From: DATAVB01 sp036267955
Lineage (GTDB): Bacteria > Actinomycetota > Actinomycetes > Mycobacteriales > QHCD01
DNA: 64,000 nucleotides
Assembly (NCBI GenBank): GCA_036267955.1
Contig: DATAVB010000076.1
Location: 18,109 to 82,108, forward strand
Direction of reading: 5' to 3'
The position numbers were made by a program, and so were the translations under genes. The first letter of the stretch is position 1. Each line of letters begins with the position of its first letter. Below are positions 16,391 through 25,276 of the stretch, piece by piece. The notes beneath the pieces are model-generated. The model did not search any database. It saw nothing but the letters and a program-made list of their open reading frames with translations, and was not told the origin of the DNA.

Positions 16391-17735
16391 CGATTGCCTG
16401 CCCCTCCTGGACATCCTGCCGGTCGTCCCGCGGATCAGCCGGCCCGTGGCCCTCCGCGGGCTCGGTCCGGATCCGACTCACCAGCACGCTGTCGATGACA
16501 TTACGTCGCCCGCCGGCACTCTCGGCCACCAGATGCAACCCGGCCACATCCACCTCGGCACCCGGAATCGGCACCAGCCCGAGCTCCTGCGCGAGCAGCC
16601 CACCGACCGTCTCCACGCCGTCCTCGGGCAGCTCCACCGAGAACAATTCGCTGAGATCCTCCAGGGACAGCCGCGAGGTGACCCGGGCCGTCGTCGGATC
16701 CAGCCACTCCACCGGCGACTGCTCGTCGTCGTACTCGTCGGTGATCTCGCCGACGATCTCCTCGAGAATGTCCTCGATGGTGACCAGCCCGGCGGTGCCG
16801 CCGTATTCGTCGATCACCACCGCCATGTGGATCCGGCGGGCCTGCATCTCCCGCAGCAGCTCGTCCACCGGCTTGGACTCCGGCACGAAGGTGGCCGGCC
16901 GCAGCACGTCCTCGACCTTGGTACGAGCGCCGGTCGTCCGGCCGTTGTCGCCCTGGATGCGGCGGGCCAGGTCCTTCAGATAGACCAGCCCGACCACGTC
17001 GTCCACGTTCTCGCCGATCACCGGGATGCGGGAGAAACCGCTGCGCAGCGCCAATGCCATCGCCTGGCCGATCGATTTGTTCCGCTCGATCCACACCACG
17101 TCGGTGCGCGGCACCATCACTTCGCGGGCGATCGTGTCGCCCAGCTCGAAGACCGAGTGGATCATGTTCCGCTCGCCGCGCTCGACCACGCCGCGCGCCT
17201 CGGCCAGGTCGACCAGCTCGCGCAGCTCGACCTCGCTGGCGAACGGGCCCTCGCGGAATCCGTGCCCGGGCGTGATCGCGTTGCCCAGCAGGATCAGCAG
17301 CGAGGCCAGCGGCCCCAGCAGCCGCCCGAGGAACCGGGTGACACCGGCGGTGTTCAATGCCACCGCGTACGGATGTTGCCGGCCGATCGTGCGCGGACCG
17401 ACCCCGGCCAACACATAACTGGCCAGCGTCATCACGGTCGCGGCAACCACGATGGCCAGCCAGCCCACACCGAACGCGTTGTCCAGCGCCACCGCCACCA
17501 ATACGGTCGCCAGCAGCTCGCTGGCAACCCGGAGCAGCAGCAGCAGGTTCGTGTATCGCGCCTTGTCCGCCGCGATCGCCGACAGCGTCGCCGCCCCGCG
17601 GGTGCCTTCCCGGGCCAGCTCGGACACCCGCGCCGGAGACACCCTGATCAGCGCGGCATCGACGGCGGCGAAGAATCCGGCCAGCGGCACCAGCGCCGCC
17701 GCGACGACGAGCAGGGCGATGTCGAGCGCGGTCAC
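16383..17735 (-). CDS. CNNM/HlyC-CorC family membrane protein with CBS pair
   Basis: A 450-residue integral membrane protein. The N-terminal CNNM (DUF21) domain has about four hydrophobic segments (LLVVAAALVPLAGFFAAVDAA, LLLLLRVASELLATVLVAVAL, WLAIVVAATVMTLASYVLAG and FLGRLLGPLASLLILLG). It is followed by a CBS pair (about 205-335, including EVMVPRTDVVWIE and HMAVVIDEYGGTAGLVTIED) and a C-terminal CorC_HlyC domain. Relatives are implicated in Mg2+ (or Co2+) efflux and homeostasis; the old name hemolysin is historical. The start at 17735 overlaps the ybeY stop by 4 bases and its 3' end overlaps the deaminase-like gene, so the three are translationally coupled. Confidence 0.92.
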   Translation of the reverse strand: MTALDIALLVVAAALVPLAGFFAAVDAALIRVSPARVSELAREGTRGAATLSAIAADKARYTNLLLLLRVASELLATVLVAVALDNAFGVGWLAIVVAATVMTLASYVLAGVGPRTIGRQHPYAVALNTAGVTRFLGRLLGPLASLLILLGNAITPGHGFREGPFASEVELRELVDLAEARGVVERGERNMIHSVFELGDTIAREVMVPRTDVVWIERNKSIGQAMALALRSGFSRIPVIGENVDDVVGLVYLKDLARRIQGDNGRTTGARTKVEDVLRPATFVPESKPVDELLREMQARRIHMAVVIDEYGGTAGLVTIEDILEEIVGEITDEYDDEQSPVEWLDPTTARVTSRLSLEDLSELFSVELPEDGVETVGGLLAQELGLVPIPGAEVDVAGLHLVAESAGGRRNVIDSVLVSRIRTEPAEGHGPADPRDDRQDVQEGQAIDG

Positions 17736-18226
17736 CCCGGGCGGCCACCCTCGGCCGGTTGACCGCTGCGGTGCGCCGCCCAGCTCTGCAGCAATTGGCC
17801 CTGCAGGCCGAACATCTCCCGCTCATCCTCCGGCTCACCGTGGTCGTAGCCGAGCAGGTGCAGCACGCCGTGCGTGGCCAGCAGGTGCAGCTCGGCCTCG
17901 GCGGAGTGCCCCGCGGTCACCGCCTGACGGGCCGCCACGGACGGGCAGAGCACCACGTCGCCGAGCAGGCCCGCAGTCGGCTCGTCCTCGTCGTCCTTAC
18001 CGCGGGAGGTCTCCAGCTCGTCCATCGGGAAAGCCAGCACGTCGGTCGGCCCTGGCTCGCCCATCCATCGCTCGTGCAGCGTGGTCATGTAGCGCTCGTC
18101 GACCAACAACACCGACAGCTCGGCCAGCGGGCTGACACCCATCTCGGCCAGCACGAATCCGGCCAGCTCGGCGAGGGCGGCCTCGTCGACGTCGGCGCCG
18201 GACTCGTTGGCGATCTCGATACTCAT
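17732..18226 (-). CDS. ybeY: Endoribonuclease YbeY
   Basis: Zinc-dependent single-strand endoribonuclease involved in 16S rRNA 3'-end maturation and ribosome quality control. The 164-residue protein ends with the metal site HGVLHLLGYDHG (His119, His123, His129), preceded by the conserved TDVLAFPMDE and LGDVVLCPSVA strands. Length is normal. The gene sits 57 bases downstream of phoH and overlaps the following CNNM/CBS gene by 4 bases. Confidence 0.95.
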   Translation of the reverse strand: MSIEIANESGADVDEAALAELAGFVLAEMGVSPLAELSVLLVDERYMTTLHERWMGEPGPTDVLAFPMDELETSRGKDDEDEPTAGLLGDVVLCPSVAARQAVTAGHSAEAELHLLATHGVLHLLGYDHGEPEDEREMFGLQGQLLQSWAAHRSGQPAEGGRPG

Positions 18227-18283
18227 CGAACCTGACTCATTGAACCTGTTAGCTCCTCGGGCGGTCCGGCGCAGACCCGGAGC

Positions 18284-19321
18284 CTACCGTCGGCGGCGCG
18301 GCGCGGGCCCCTCCGACCCGGCCTGCGTCTCGTCCCAGCGGGCGTAGGCGTCGACGATGTCGCCGACGAGCCGGTGCCGCACCACGTCCTGGCTGGTGAG
18401 CGTGGCGAAGTGCACGTCCTCCAGCTCGTTCAGGATGTCGCGGACCACCCGCAGGCCGGAGCGCTGCCCGCCGGGCAGATCGACCTGGGTGACGTCGCCG
18501 GTGACGACAATCTTCGAGCCGAAACCGAGCCGGGTGAGGAACATCTTCATCTGCTCCGGCGTGGTGTTCTGCGCCTCGTCCAGCACGATGAACGCGTCGT
18601 TGAGGGACCGACCACGCATGTACGCCAGCGGGGCCACCTCGATCGTCCCGTCCTGGGTGAGCCGCGGGATGGACGCCGGGTCGATCATGTCGTGCAACGC
18701 GTCGTACAACGGCCGCAGATAGGGGTCGATCTTGTCGAACAGGGTGCCGGGCAGGTAGCCGAGCCGCTCGCCGGCCTCGACCGCCGGGCGGGTCAGGATG
18801 ATCCGGTTGACCTGCTTGGACTGCAGCGCCTGCACGGCCTTGGCCATCGCGAGGTAGGTCTTTCCCGTGCCGGCCGGGCCGATGCCGAAGATGATGGTGT
18901 GGCTGTCGATCGCGTCGACGTACCGCTTCTGGTTCAGCGTCTTGGGGCGGATCGTCCGGCCGCGGCGGGACAGGATGTTGAGGCTCAGCACCTCGGCCGG
19001 GCGCTCGGCGCCGCCGCCGGTCATGATCCCCACGGTCCGCCGGACCGAGTCCTCGGTCAGCGTCTCGCCGCGCTCCAGCAGCGCGAGCAGCTCCTCGAAG
19101 AAGCGCATCGCAAATGCATTGTCGGCGGGGACGCCGGTGAGGGTGATCTCGTTGCCGCGGACCATGACATCACTGGCCAACAGGTCTTCGTACAGCCGCA
19201 GCAGTGCATCGCCTGAACCCAGCAACGCGACCATCGCGTGGTTTTCCGGAACGACGAGGGTGGTCTGGGCGGCCGGTGCGGCAGGAGTGGAGCCGGCCTG
19301 ACGGGTAGACGAATCTGGCAC
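18284..19321 (-). CDS. phoH: PhoH family ATPase
   Basis: A 345-residue P-loop ATPase of the PhoH (PhoH1) family, which combines a helicase-like ATPase core with an RNA-related role and is typically encoded next to ybeY. Walker A GPAGTGKT is at 148-155, Walker B FIVLDEAQN and the sensor VVTGDVTQVDLP follow. An N-terminal KH-like segment covers about residues 22-110. The protein starts at a GTG at 19321 without a strong ribosome binding site; a few earlier codons are possible. Its precise substrate in the cell is not settled for the family. Confidence 0.92.
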   Translation of the reverse strand: MPDSSTRQAGSTPAAPAAQTTLVVPENHAMVALLGSGDALLRLYEDLLASDVMVRGNEITLTGVPADNAFAMRFFEELLALLERGETLTEDSVRRTVGIMTGGGAERPAEVLSLNILSRRGRTIRPKTLNQKRYVDAIDSHTIIFGIGPAGTGKTYLAMAKAVQALQSKQVNRIILTRPAVEAGERLGYLPGTLFDKIDPYLRPLYDALHDMIDPASIPRLTQDGTIEVAPLAYMRGRSLNDAFIVLDEAQNTTPEQMKMFLTRLGFGSKIVVTGDVTQVDLPGGQRSGLRVVRDILNELEDVHFATLTSQDVVRHRLVGDIVDAYARWDETQAGSEGPAPRRRR

Positions 19322-19459
19322 GAGTGAGGCGCCCTGCGCTTTCTTCCGCGACGGAGTTTGCCTGTCTGACGTTGGTGCGCCGGTGAGTCCGCCGATGGGA
19401 TCGGTTCTGACACAACGACTGTACCCGTGCCGGACGACATCGGTCCGGTGATAATCAGG

Positions 19460-21016
19460 TCAGTCGACGGGCGGGGACAGCAGGCCGTCGGCGACCAGAT
19501 CGCGGGCCGCCGGCAGCAGCCGGCCGGCCAGGTCCTCGGCCGGCTCCTCCAGCAGTACGGCCAGGGCCGCGATGATCTGCCCGGCCGTCAGCTCGCCGTC
19601 GCAGGCGCCGACGAAGCCGGCCAGCGCCGTGTCGGCCCGCACCACCCGACCCAGTCCGCCGCCCTGCCGCAGCAGGATCACGGCCGGATCCTCGGCGCCC
19701 GGCATGCCGAACCGCTCCTCGGTGACGTCGCCGGAGACGGTCAACCGCTGCCCGGACAGGTCCTCGTGGTCGGCCAGCCAGGATGCGGCGGCCAGCGTCG
19801 CCGCGACGGTCTCGCCCAGCCCACCGTCCAGCGTCGTGCGGATCTCCTCGCACCGCTGCAGCACCGCCGACCGACCGGTCTCCGGTCGGCGCAGGGTGAT
19901 CACGCCGAAGCCGATCGCCGCCACGCCACGGGCGGCGAAGTCGTCCAGCCAGGCCCCGTACATCGACTCGTACGGTCCGCCGTGGCCCCGTTCCTGACTC
20001 GCTCCGCGCCCCTCGTCGGGCCGGTGACCGCCGTCCCGGATCCAGGTTTCGGCGTACTCCGCCGGATCCTGGACCTCACGCTGGATCACCCAGCCGTCCA
20101 GCCCGGTGCCGGCCAGCCAGCCCGCGACCCGTTCCCGCCAGTCCTGCCCGGACCGGTGTTCCCAGTTGCCGAGCAGTTGCGCCACCCCGCCGGGGGCGAG
20201 CAGGTCGCCGACCTGCCCGACGAACCGGGACACCACCTCGTCGCCGGACCGCAGGCCGTCCCGGTAGGCGTACCGGGGCACGTCGTCGCGGCGCGGGGTG
20301 ATGACGAACGGCGGGTTGGAAACGACCAGGTCGAAGGTCTCGCCGGCGACCGGTTCGAACATGTCGCCGTGCCGCAGATCCAGTTTCCGGCCCGCGAACG
20401 GGCCGTCGGCCGCGGCGTTGAGGGCGGCGTTGAAACCGGCGTACGCGAGGCAGCGCGGCGCCAGGTCGGTGGCGGTGACCTGCGTGGCGTGGGTGGCGAG
20501 ATGAAACGCCTGCACGCCACAACCGGTGCCGATATCCAGCGCCCGGGTCACCGCGCGCCGCGGGGTCCAGCGGGCCAGCGTCGCCGAGGCGCCGCCGACC
20601 CCGAGGACGTAGTCGGTGCGCAGCGGTGCGCCGGTGGCGAGTTCGGACAGGTCGGAGGCCAGCCACCAGTGCGCGTCATCGGCGGCGTACGGGCGCAGGT
20701 CGACCAGGGGCCGCACCCGGTTGCCCGGCGCCACCAGCCCCAGCGCGGCCGCGCCGGCGGCGCCGGCACGGGGCAGCGCCCCGTCCAGCCGCTCGGCGCT
20801 GACGGCCCGGCCGAGCACCCACAGCCGAGCCAGAACGGCGGCCGGGCGCTTGTCGGTGGCGGTGGCCCGCAGCGCCGGCACCGGCTGTTCCCGGCCCAGG
20901 GCGGCGGACGCGGTGGCGCCGATCGCCTCGGCGACGCCGTCGACGGTGTAGCCGGCGTCGGTCAGGTCGGCGACGAATGCGGCCAGCAGCCGCGGGTCGG
21001 TGTGCGGGACGCTCAC
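19460..21016 (-). CDS. Class I SAM methyltransferase with N5-glutamine MTase-like motif
   Basis: A 518-residue protein in three parts. An N-terminal helical domain (about 1-130) precedes a Rossmann methyltransferase core with the SAM motif DIGTGCGVQ (161-169) and the catalytic NPPF (234-237), which marks HemK/PrmC-like and related N-methyltransferases. A C-terminal winged-helix-like extension runs from about 380 to 518. This architecture is common in actinobacteria as an uncharacterised methyltransferase; it is too long to be PrmC. The GTG start at 21016 overlaps the stop of the HIT gene by 4 bases, so the two are coupled. Substrate unknown. Confidence 0.85.
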   Translation of the reverse strand: MSVPHTDPRLLAAFVADLTDAGYTVDGVAEAIGATASAALGREQPVPALRATATDKRPAAVLARLWVLGRAVSAERLDGALPRAGAAGAAALGLVAPGNRVRPLVDLRPYAADDAHWWLASDLSELATGAPLRTDYVLGVGGASATLARWTPRRAVTRALDIGTGCGVQAFHLATHATQVTATDLAPRCLAYAGFNAALNAAADGPFAGRKLDLRHGDMFEPVAGETFDLVVSNPPFVITPRRDDVPRYAYRDGLRSGDEVVSRFVGQVGDLLAPGGVAQLLGNWEHRSGQDWRERVAGWLAGTGLDGWVIQREVQDPAEYAETWIRDGGHRPDEGRGASQERGHGGPYESMYGAWLDDFAARGVAAIGFGVITLRRPETGRSAVLQRCEEIRTTLDGGLGETVAATLAAASWLADHEDLSGQRLTVSGDVTEERFGMPGAEDPAVILLRQGGGLGRVVRADTALAGFVGACDGELTAGQIIAALAVLLEEPAEDLAGRLLPAARDLVADGLLSPPVD

Positions 21017-21369
21017 CCGGGCGGCCAGCCGAAGGAACGGCCGCCGAGCAGGTGCAGGTGCACGTGCTGCACGGACTGCTGCGCGTCCGGTCCGGTATTG
21101 AAGACGAGCCGGTAGCCGCGCTCCTCGAGTCCTTCGGCCACCGCGATCGCATGCGCGTCCGCGACCAGCCCGGCCAGCAGTTCCGGCTTGGCTGCGGCCA
21201 GAGCAGCCGCGTTCGGGTAATGCTCCCGGGGCACCACCAGCACGTGGGTCGGCGCCTGCGGCGACACGTCCCGGAACGCGTAGGTCGATTCACCGGTCAA
21301 CTCACCGGAGTGCACCTCGTCGGACGGGATCTCCCCCGCCACGATCCGGCAGAACAGGCAGTCACTCAT
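21013..21369 (-). CDS. HIT family nucleotide-binding protein
   Basis: A 118-residue histidine-triad protein of the Hint branch, which hydrolyses purine nucleoside phosphoramidates such as AMP-lysine. It begins MSDCLFCRIVAGEIPSDEV with a possible zinc-binding CxxC, continues with VLVVPREHYPNA, and ends with the triad HVHLHL (His102, His104, His106). The real start is the ATG at 21369; the frame is open far upstream but that part has no similarity. It is the first gene of a two-gene unit with the methyltransferase, and this position near phoH is conserved in actinobacteria. Confidence 0.93.
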   Translation of the reverse strand: MSDCLFCRIVAGEIPSDEVHSGELTGESTYAFRDVSPQAPTHVLVVPREHYPNAAALAAAKPELLAGLVADAHAIAVAEGLEERGYRLVFNTGPDAQQSVQHVHLHLLGGRSFGWPPG

Positions 21370-21513
21370 GCAGGGGATCGTACGGAGCCGGCCGTTGTGA
21401 CCTGCCCGATGGGGCACACCTGGTGGCGATTGGCTGTCAACCGGCATGGGGCATGACACGTCTGCACACCCGTGACGGGCACACTTGCATTCCATGAGCT
21501 TGGGGTATCGGCC

Positions 21514-22041
21514 GTGGTGAGCCGTCGGGAGGAGACCACCCGACCGGCGCTCACCGCGGACGAGGCGCTCACCGAGCTCTATACGGCGCAGTACCGCAAA
21601 CTGGTGCGAATCGCCGCGATGCTGCTCGACGACACCGGCCTGTCCGAAGAAGTCGTGCAGGACGCGTACGTCCGGATGCACGGCGCGTGGTCCCGGATCC
21701 GGGACCCGCAGGCCGCCGAGGCCTACCTGCGCACCGCCGTGGTCAACCTGGCCCGGTCCCGGATGCGCCGCCGGCTGGTCGCCGCGAAGCACGCCCCCAA
21801 GCCGCTCCCCGACGCCCCCTCGGCCGAGCACGGCGCGTTGGAATCCCTGGAACGCGACCGGGTCGTCGCCGCGCTGCACACCCTGCCGCGGCGGCAGCGG
21901 GAATGCCTGGTGTTGCGGTACTACGCCGATCTGAGCGAGGCGCAGATCGCCGAGAGCATGGGGATCAGCGCCGGCGCGGTGAAGAGTCACGCCTCGCGTG
22001 GAATGGCCGCAATGCGATCCCGGTTGCAGGAGCCGACATGA
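21514..22041 (+). CDS. ECF RNA polymerase sigma factor (SigE-like)
   Basis: A group IV sigma factor of about 175 residues. Region 2 contains ELYTAQYRKLVRIAAMLLDDTGLSEEVVQDAYVRMHGAW; region 4 is the helix-turn-helix RECLVLRYYADLSEAQIAESMGISAGAVKSHASRGMAAMRS. A Pro/Ala linker joins them. The true start is uncertain: GTG codons occur at 21472, 21514 and 21517, none with a clear ribosome binding site, and 21514 is chosen because the earlier segment has no sigma similarity. It overlaps the next gene by 4 bases (ATGA), the usual arrangement of an ECF factor with a membrane-bound regulator. It is transcribed away from the HIT gene. Confidence 0.85.
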   Translation: MVSRREETTRPALTADEALTELYTAQYRKLVRIAAMLLDDTGLSEEVVQDAYVRMHGAWSRIRDPQAAEAYLRTAVVNLARSRMRRRLVAAKHAPKPLPDAPSAEHGALESLERDRVVAALHTLPRRQRECLVLRYYADLSEAQIAESMGISAGAVKSHASRGMAAMRSRLQEPT

Positions 22042-23006
22042 GCACCCCCGACCGGGACGACCGGGATCTTGAGGACCTGCTCCGGCGCGCCCTGCAGGAG
22101 CAGGCTTCCCGGGTCCATCCGGTCGGCGACGGCCTGGCCAAGATCCGGCACCGGGCGGCCCGGCGCCGCCGCCGGCTCAACTGGATCCGTCCCGTCGTCG
22201 CGGCCGCCGCGGCCGCGATCGCGGTGGTCGGCGCGGTGGAGGCACCGTCGCTGCTCAACCGCGGTCACCACAGCAGCGACACAGCCAGCGGTACGGCCAG
22301 CCAGCCGGGCGCCGGGTCGACGCCGTCCGCCCGCCCGGACCGCACCTCCGCGCTCAAGACCCGGACGAGTGCACCGGCACCGACGAAGGCGGCGCCCAAC
22401 GGTCCGACGGCCACACCGACCCGGGCTGTCCTGGCCGCCTGGCCGTACGGCGACCAGGAGACCGCGGTCGCGCACGCAAGCAAGGACACCGCGCTGCGCA
22501 GCCCGCAGAAATTGGCCCAGTTGTTCGTCAGTTCGTTCATCTCGACCGGCACCGCGAGCCCGGTCGAGCTCAGCACGGAACAGGCCGTGCAGACCGGGAA
22601 GACCCTCAGCGTCACCGTCGACCGGCCCGACCTCGGCCGCGAGATCTGCACCGTTCAGCTGCTGCAGCTGGCCTCGGCGCCGGTGTCCTACGTCGTGACC
22701 GGAGCCAAGAGCGACAACCTGACCGTGCGTACCGCCCGACGGGTGTCCGGCGCGCTCTCGGTGCCGGTCAGCGGGACGGTGGCCAAGTCCGAGCCGGCAT
22801 CCAATGTCTGGTCCGCGCTGCTCGCGCCGGATGGCTCGATGAGTGGCTCGACGCTCGACACCGAGTCGGCCGGCGCTCCACCGGCGCCGCGCTGGAGCAT
22901 CCCGCTCAACCTGAATGAACCCGCATCCACGCCGACCATCGTGGCCGCGTGGACGGTGGACAGCAGCGGCAAGGTCCTGGACTTTGCCGCGACGGGGGCC
23001 GACTGA
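22038..23006 (+). CDS. Single-pass membrane protein partner of the ECF sigma factor
   Basis: A 322-residue protein (MSTPDRDDRDLEDLLRRALQEQA...) with a short acidic helical cytoplasmic part, one membrane helix (RPVVAAAAAAIAVVGAVEAP, about residues 51-70), a Ser/Thr/Pro-rich linker and a C-terminal extracytoplasmic domain. Its ATG overlaps the sigma stop, and the topology is that of an anti-sigma or signal-transducing protein, so it probably regulates the sigma factor. However, the cytoplasmic region is short and lacks an HXXXCXXC zinc motif, so a ZAS-type anti-sigma is not visible. The extracytoplasmic domain is not recognised. It ends before a family B inverted repeat. Confidence 0.8.
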   Translation: MSTPDRDDRDLEDLLRRALQEQASRVHPVGDGLAKIRHRAARRRRRLNWIRPVVAAAAAAIAVVGAVEAPSLLNRGHHSSDTASGTASQPGAGSTPSARPDRTSALKTRTSAPAPTKAAPNGPTATPTRAVLAAWPYGDQETAVAHASKDTALRSPQKLAQLFVSSFISTGTASPVELSTEQAVQTGKTLSVTVDRPDLGREICTVQLLQLASAPVSYVVTGAKSDNLTVRTARRVSGALSVPVSGTVAKSEPASNVWSALLAPDGSMSGSTLDTESAGAPPAPRWSIPLNLNEPASTPTIVAAWTVDSSGKVLDFAATGAD

Positions 23007-23146
23007 GACGTCGGCGAGGCCGGACGGGCCTGATCGTCGGTCGGACCCGGTACGGGGGTCGGCCGCCGGTCAGCCTGCCGGCCCACTCTCGGCTCCGCCC
23101 TCAGTCACCCGCCACCCGCCACCCGCCACTCATCCCGCACCCCTCG

Positions 23147-23210
23147 TGTTGATCATGCGGAAACTGTTGCTCTGCACGGCGTGTCGCAAACAGTTTCCGC
23201 ATGATCAACA
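23147..23210. repeat. Inverted repeat, family B copy 3
   Basis: Arms at 23147-23170 and 23186-23210 pair with one extra base. The 15-base loop, read on the minus strand, begins GACACGCCG like the loops at 0.9 and 12.7 kb, so this copy is inverted relative to the others. It lies between the convergent sigma-partner gene and a methyltransferase gene. Confidence 0.9.
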
Positions 23211-23249
23211 AATCGTCGGGGCGGGATCGGCGGCGGCGCCGGGGTGCGA

Positions 23250-23915
23250 TCAGGAGCGGCGGAACTCGGCGCGCCAGCGGCGATTGCCGCCGGACTCGTT
23301 CCGCAGGTCCTCGATCCGCAGCGGGTCGAGCCCGTCGGTCCCGAACGATTCGACCTCGGCGCCGGTGAGCGGCCACGGCGGGCCGTCCGGCTCGTCCGAC
23401 TCCTCCCGGCCGCCGGAGATGACGAGCAACGTCCCGCCCGGCCCGACCACCTGCCCGACCTGCGCGATCGCCTTGCCGTGCAGCGCGATCGGCAGCGCCT
23501 GCACGGTCAGGATCTCCACCACCAGGTCGTACGCCCGCAGCCAGCCCGACGGCAGGTCCAGCAGATCGGCTGCCGCGTACGTCACGACCGAGTCCGGGAA
23601 GCGCCGCCGGGTCGCTGCCACCGCACTGGCCGACACGTCGAAGGCGACCGTGTCGTATCCCAGTCGGGCCAGAAACTCCGCGTCGTACCCCAGGCCGCAG
23701 CCCACGACCAGGGCCCGCCGTCCGCTACCGGCCAGCTCGCGGTCGCGCGCCCACTCGGCCAACAGCGGATGCTCCGCGGTGCGGTCCCACGGCAGGACCG
23801 CGGCACCCGCGTCGACCGCGGAATACAGCCGCTCGAACCAGCCGGTCGGATCATCGGCCGCCAGCGAGGCGGCGGCGAAGGTACGGGCCTGCTCATCGGG
23901 ATCCAACCCGGTCAT
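23250..23915 (-). CDS. SAM-dependent methyltransferase (thiol methyltransferase-like)
   Basis: A 221-residue class I methyltransferase. The first half contains WFERLYSAVDAGAAVLPWDR, close in style to thiopurine/thiol methyltransferases, followed by the SAM-binding motif LVVGCGLGYDAEFLARLGYDTVAFDVSASAV (glycines at about 72-76). The final part carries WRAEFRRS. A GGAGG site lies just before the ATG at 23915, so the longer open frame upstream can be dismissed. It is transcribed divergently from the FAD monooxygenase gene starting at 24021, with about 105 bases between them. Substrate unknown. Confidence 0.88.
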   Translation of the reverse strand: MTGLDPDEQARTFAAASLAADDPTGWFERLYSAVDAGAAVLPWDRTAEHPLLAEWARDRELAGSGRRALVVGCGLGYDAEFLARLGYDTVAFDVSASAVAATRRRFPDSVVTYAAADLLDLPSGWLRAYDLVVEILTVQALPIALHGKAIAQVGQVVGPGGTLLVISGGREESDEPDGPPWPLTGAEVESFGTDGLDPLRIEDLRNESGGNRRWRAEFRRS

Positions 23916-24020
23916 CGGTCCTCCACAGGGCGTCAGAGATGGATAACCAGTCTGGCAGCCGGGACAAACCCGACAACCGGCCACTACGGTCGACAGCATG
24001 ATGACGCAAGGACGGCCGCG

Positions 24021-25178
24021 ATGCCGCAGGTTCTGATCATCGGCGCCGGCATCGGCGGCACCGCCGCCGCGCTGGCGTTGGACAAGGCCGGCCTCGCGGT
24101 CGCGGTGTGCGAGAGCCACCCGGACAGCGGCGCGGACATCGGCGCGTTCCTGACCCTGGCCAGCAACGGGATGTTGGCGCTCGGCCAGCTCGACGCGGCC
24201 CGAGCCGTCGCCGAGGTCGGCTTCGCGCTGACCTCGATGCGGGTCGTCGACGACACCGGCGCCGAGCTGGCGACCGTTCCGCTGGGCGAGCACGACAATC
24301 CGCTGACCCGGTTCCGGTGTCTGCGGCGGGCCGAGTTGGCGGCGGCGCTGCGCTCGGAGGCGGTACGCCGCGGCATCCCGCTCTGGCACGGCCGGCGGCT
24401 CGACTCGGTCGATGAGGACGCGGACGGCGTGACGGCGCGGTTCGCCGACGGGAGCGGCGAACGTGGTGAGTTGATCGTCGGCGCGGACGGCATCAACTCA
24501 GTGGTCCGATCCCTGATCGACCCCGCCGCGGACCCACCCCGGTACGCCGGCCAGCGGGTCTTCTACGGCTACACCACGAAGGCGGCGCCGCCGAGTGCGC
24601 CGGAACGGATCGACATGGTCCGGGGCAGCTCAGCCGCATTCGGGTACGCGGTGTCCCCCGCGGGTGAGACGTACTGGTTCGCCCGGGTGCCGGGACCGGA
24701 ACTGTCCGCCGCGGAGCTCGCCCTGCCGCCGGCCCACTGGCGGGCCGAGCTCGTACCGTTGCTGCGCCGGGACCACACGGCCGCGGCGGACATCGTCGCG
24801 GCGACCGACGAGCGGCTGCTGGTCACCAACGCGCAGGACGTCTCAACGGTCCGACATTGGCACACCGAACGGATGTTGCTCCTCGGCGACGCCGCCCACG
24901 CCGCCTCACCGGCGACCGGGCAGGGCGCGTCGATGGCGCTGGAGGACGCGGTCGTGCTCGGCAAGGCGCTGCGCGACCGCGCCACCACCGAAAAGGCTGT
25001 GGAAACGTACGAACGGCTGCGCCGGCCGCGGGTGGAGGACAACGTCGCGGCCAGCGCACGGATCACCGCCGGCCGAACGACCGGCCAGCCGCGGCCCGCC
25101 CCGGCGCAGCCCCGGCCGTCGATGCGGGACGACGTCGAGTTGATGCGGCAACTGGACTGGAACAGCCAGCTCGGCTGA
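24021..25178 (+). CDS. FAD-dependent monooxygenase (PHBH/UbiH class)
   Basis: A 385-residue class A flavin monooxygenase that would use NAD(P)H and oxygen to hydroxylate a small organic substrate. It shows the FAD motif GAGIGGTAAALALDKAG at the N-terminus (about 7-23), the middle DG motif IVGADGINSVVR, and the C-terminal LLGDAAHAASPATGQGASMALEDA. The start at ATG 24021 is preceded by AAGGACGG. Homologous genes are scattered in actinobacterial secondary metabolism and catabolism, so the substrate cannot be named. It is divergent from the methyltransferase gene and convergent with rsmE, from which it is separated by a 14-bp tandem repeat. It is distantly related to the second monooxygenase at 54.4 kb. 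Confidence 0.9.
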   Translation: MPQVLIIGAGIGGTAAALALDKAGLAVAVCESHPDSGADIGAFLTLASNGMLALGQLDAARAVAEVGFALTSMRVVDDTGAELATVPLGEHDNPLTRFRCLRRAELAAALRSEAVRRGIPLWHGRRLDSVDEDADGVTARFADGSGERGELIVGADGINSVVRSLIDPAADPPRYAGQRVFYGYTTKAAPPSAPERIDMVRGSSAAFGYAVSPAGETYWFARVPGPELSAAELALPPAHWRAELVPLLRRDHTAAADIVAATDERLLVTNAQDVSTVRHWHTERMLLLGDAAHAASPATGQGASMALEDAVVLGKALRDRATTEKAVETYERLRRPRVEDNVAASARITAGRTTGQPRPAPAQPRPSMRDDVELMRQLDWNSQLG

Positions 25179-25182
25179 CGCG

Positions 25183-25273
25183 GCGGATTGACGTCGGCGG
25201 CCTGATGTCGGCGGGCAGACGCCGGCGGGCTGACGTCGGCGGGCTGAGGCCGGCGGGCTGACGCCGGCGGGTC
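25183..25273. repeat. 14-bp tandem repeat array
   Basis: Six and a half copies of a 14-bp unit (consensus GCGGGCTGACGTCG), starting at 25183, fill the whole gap between the convergent monooxygenase and rsmE stops. Units differ at one to four positions, so the array is not brand new. Confidence 0.9.
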
Positions 25274-25276
25274 GGC

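Noticed and set aside
23250..24389. Long N-terminal extension of the methyltransferase
   Set aside because: The GGAGG-preceded ATG at 23915 is convincing and the extension is antisense to the FAD monooxygenase.
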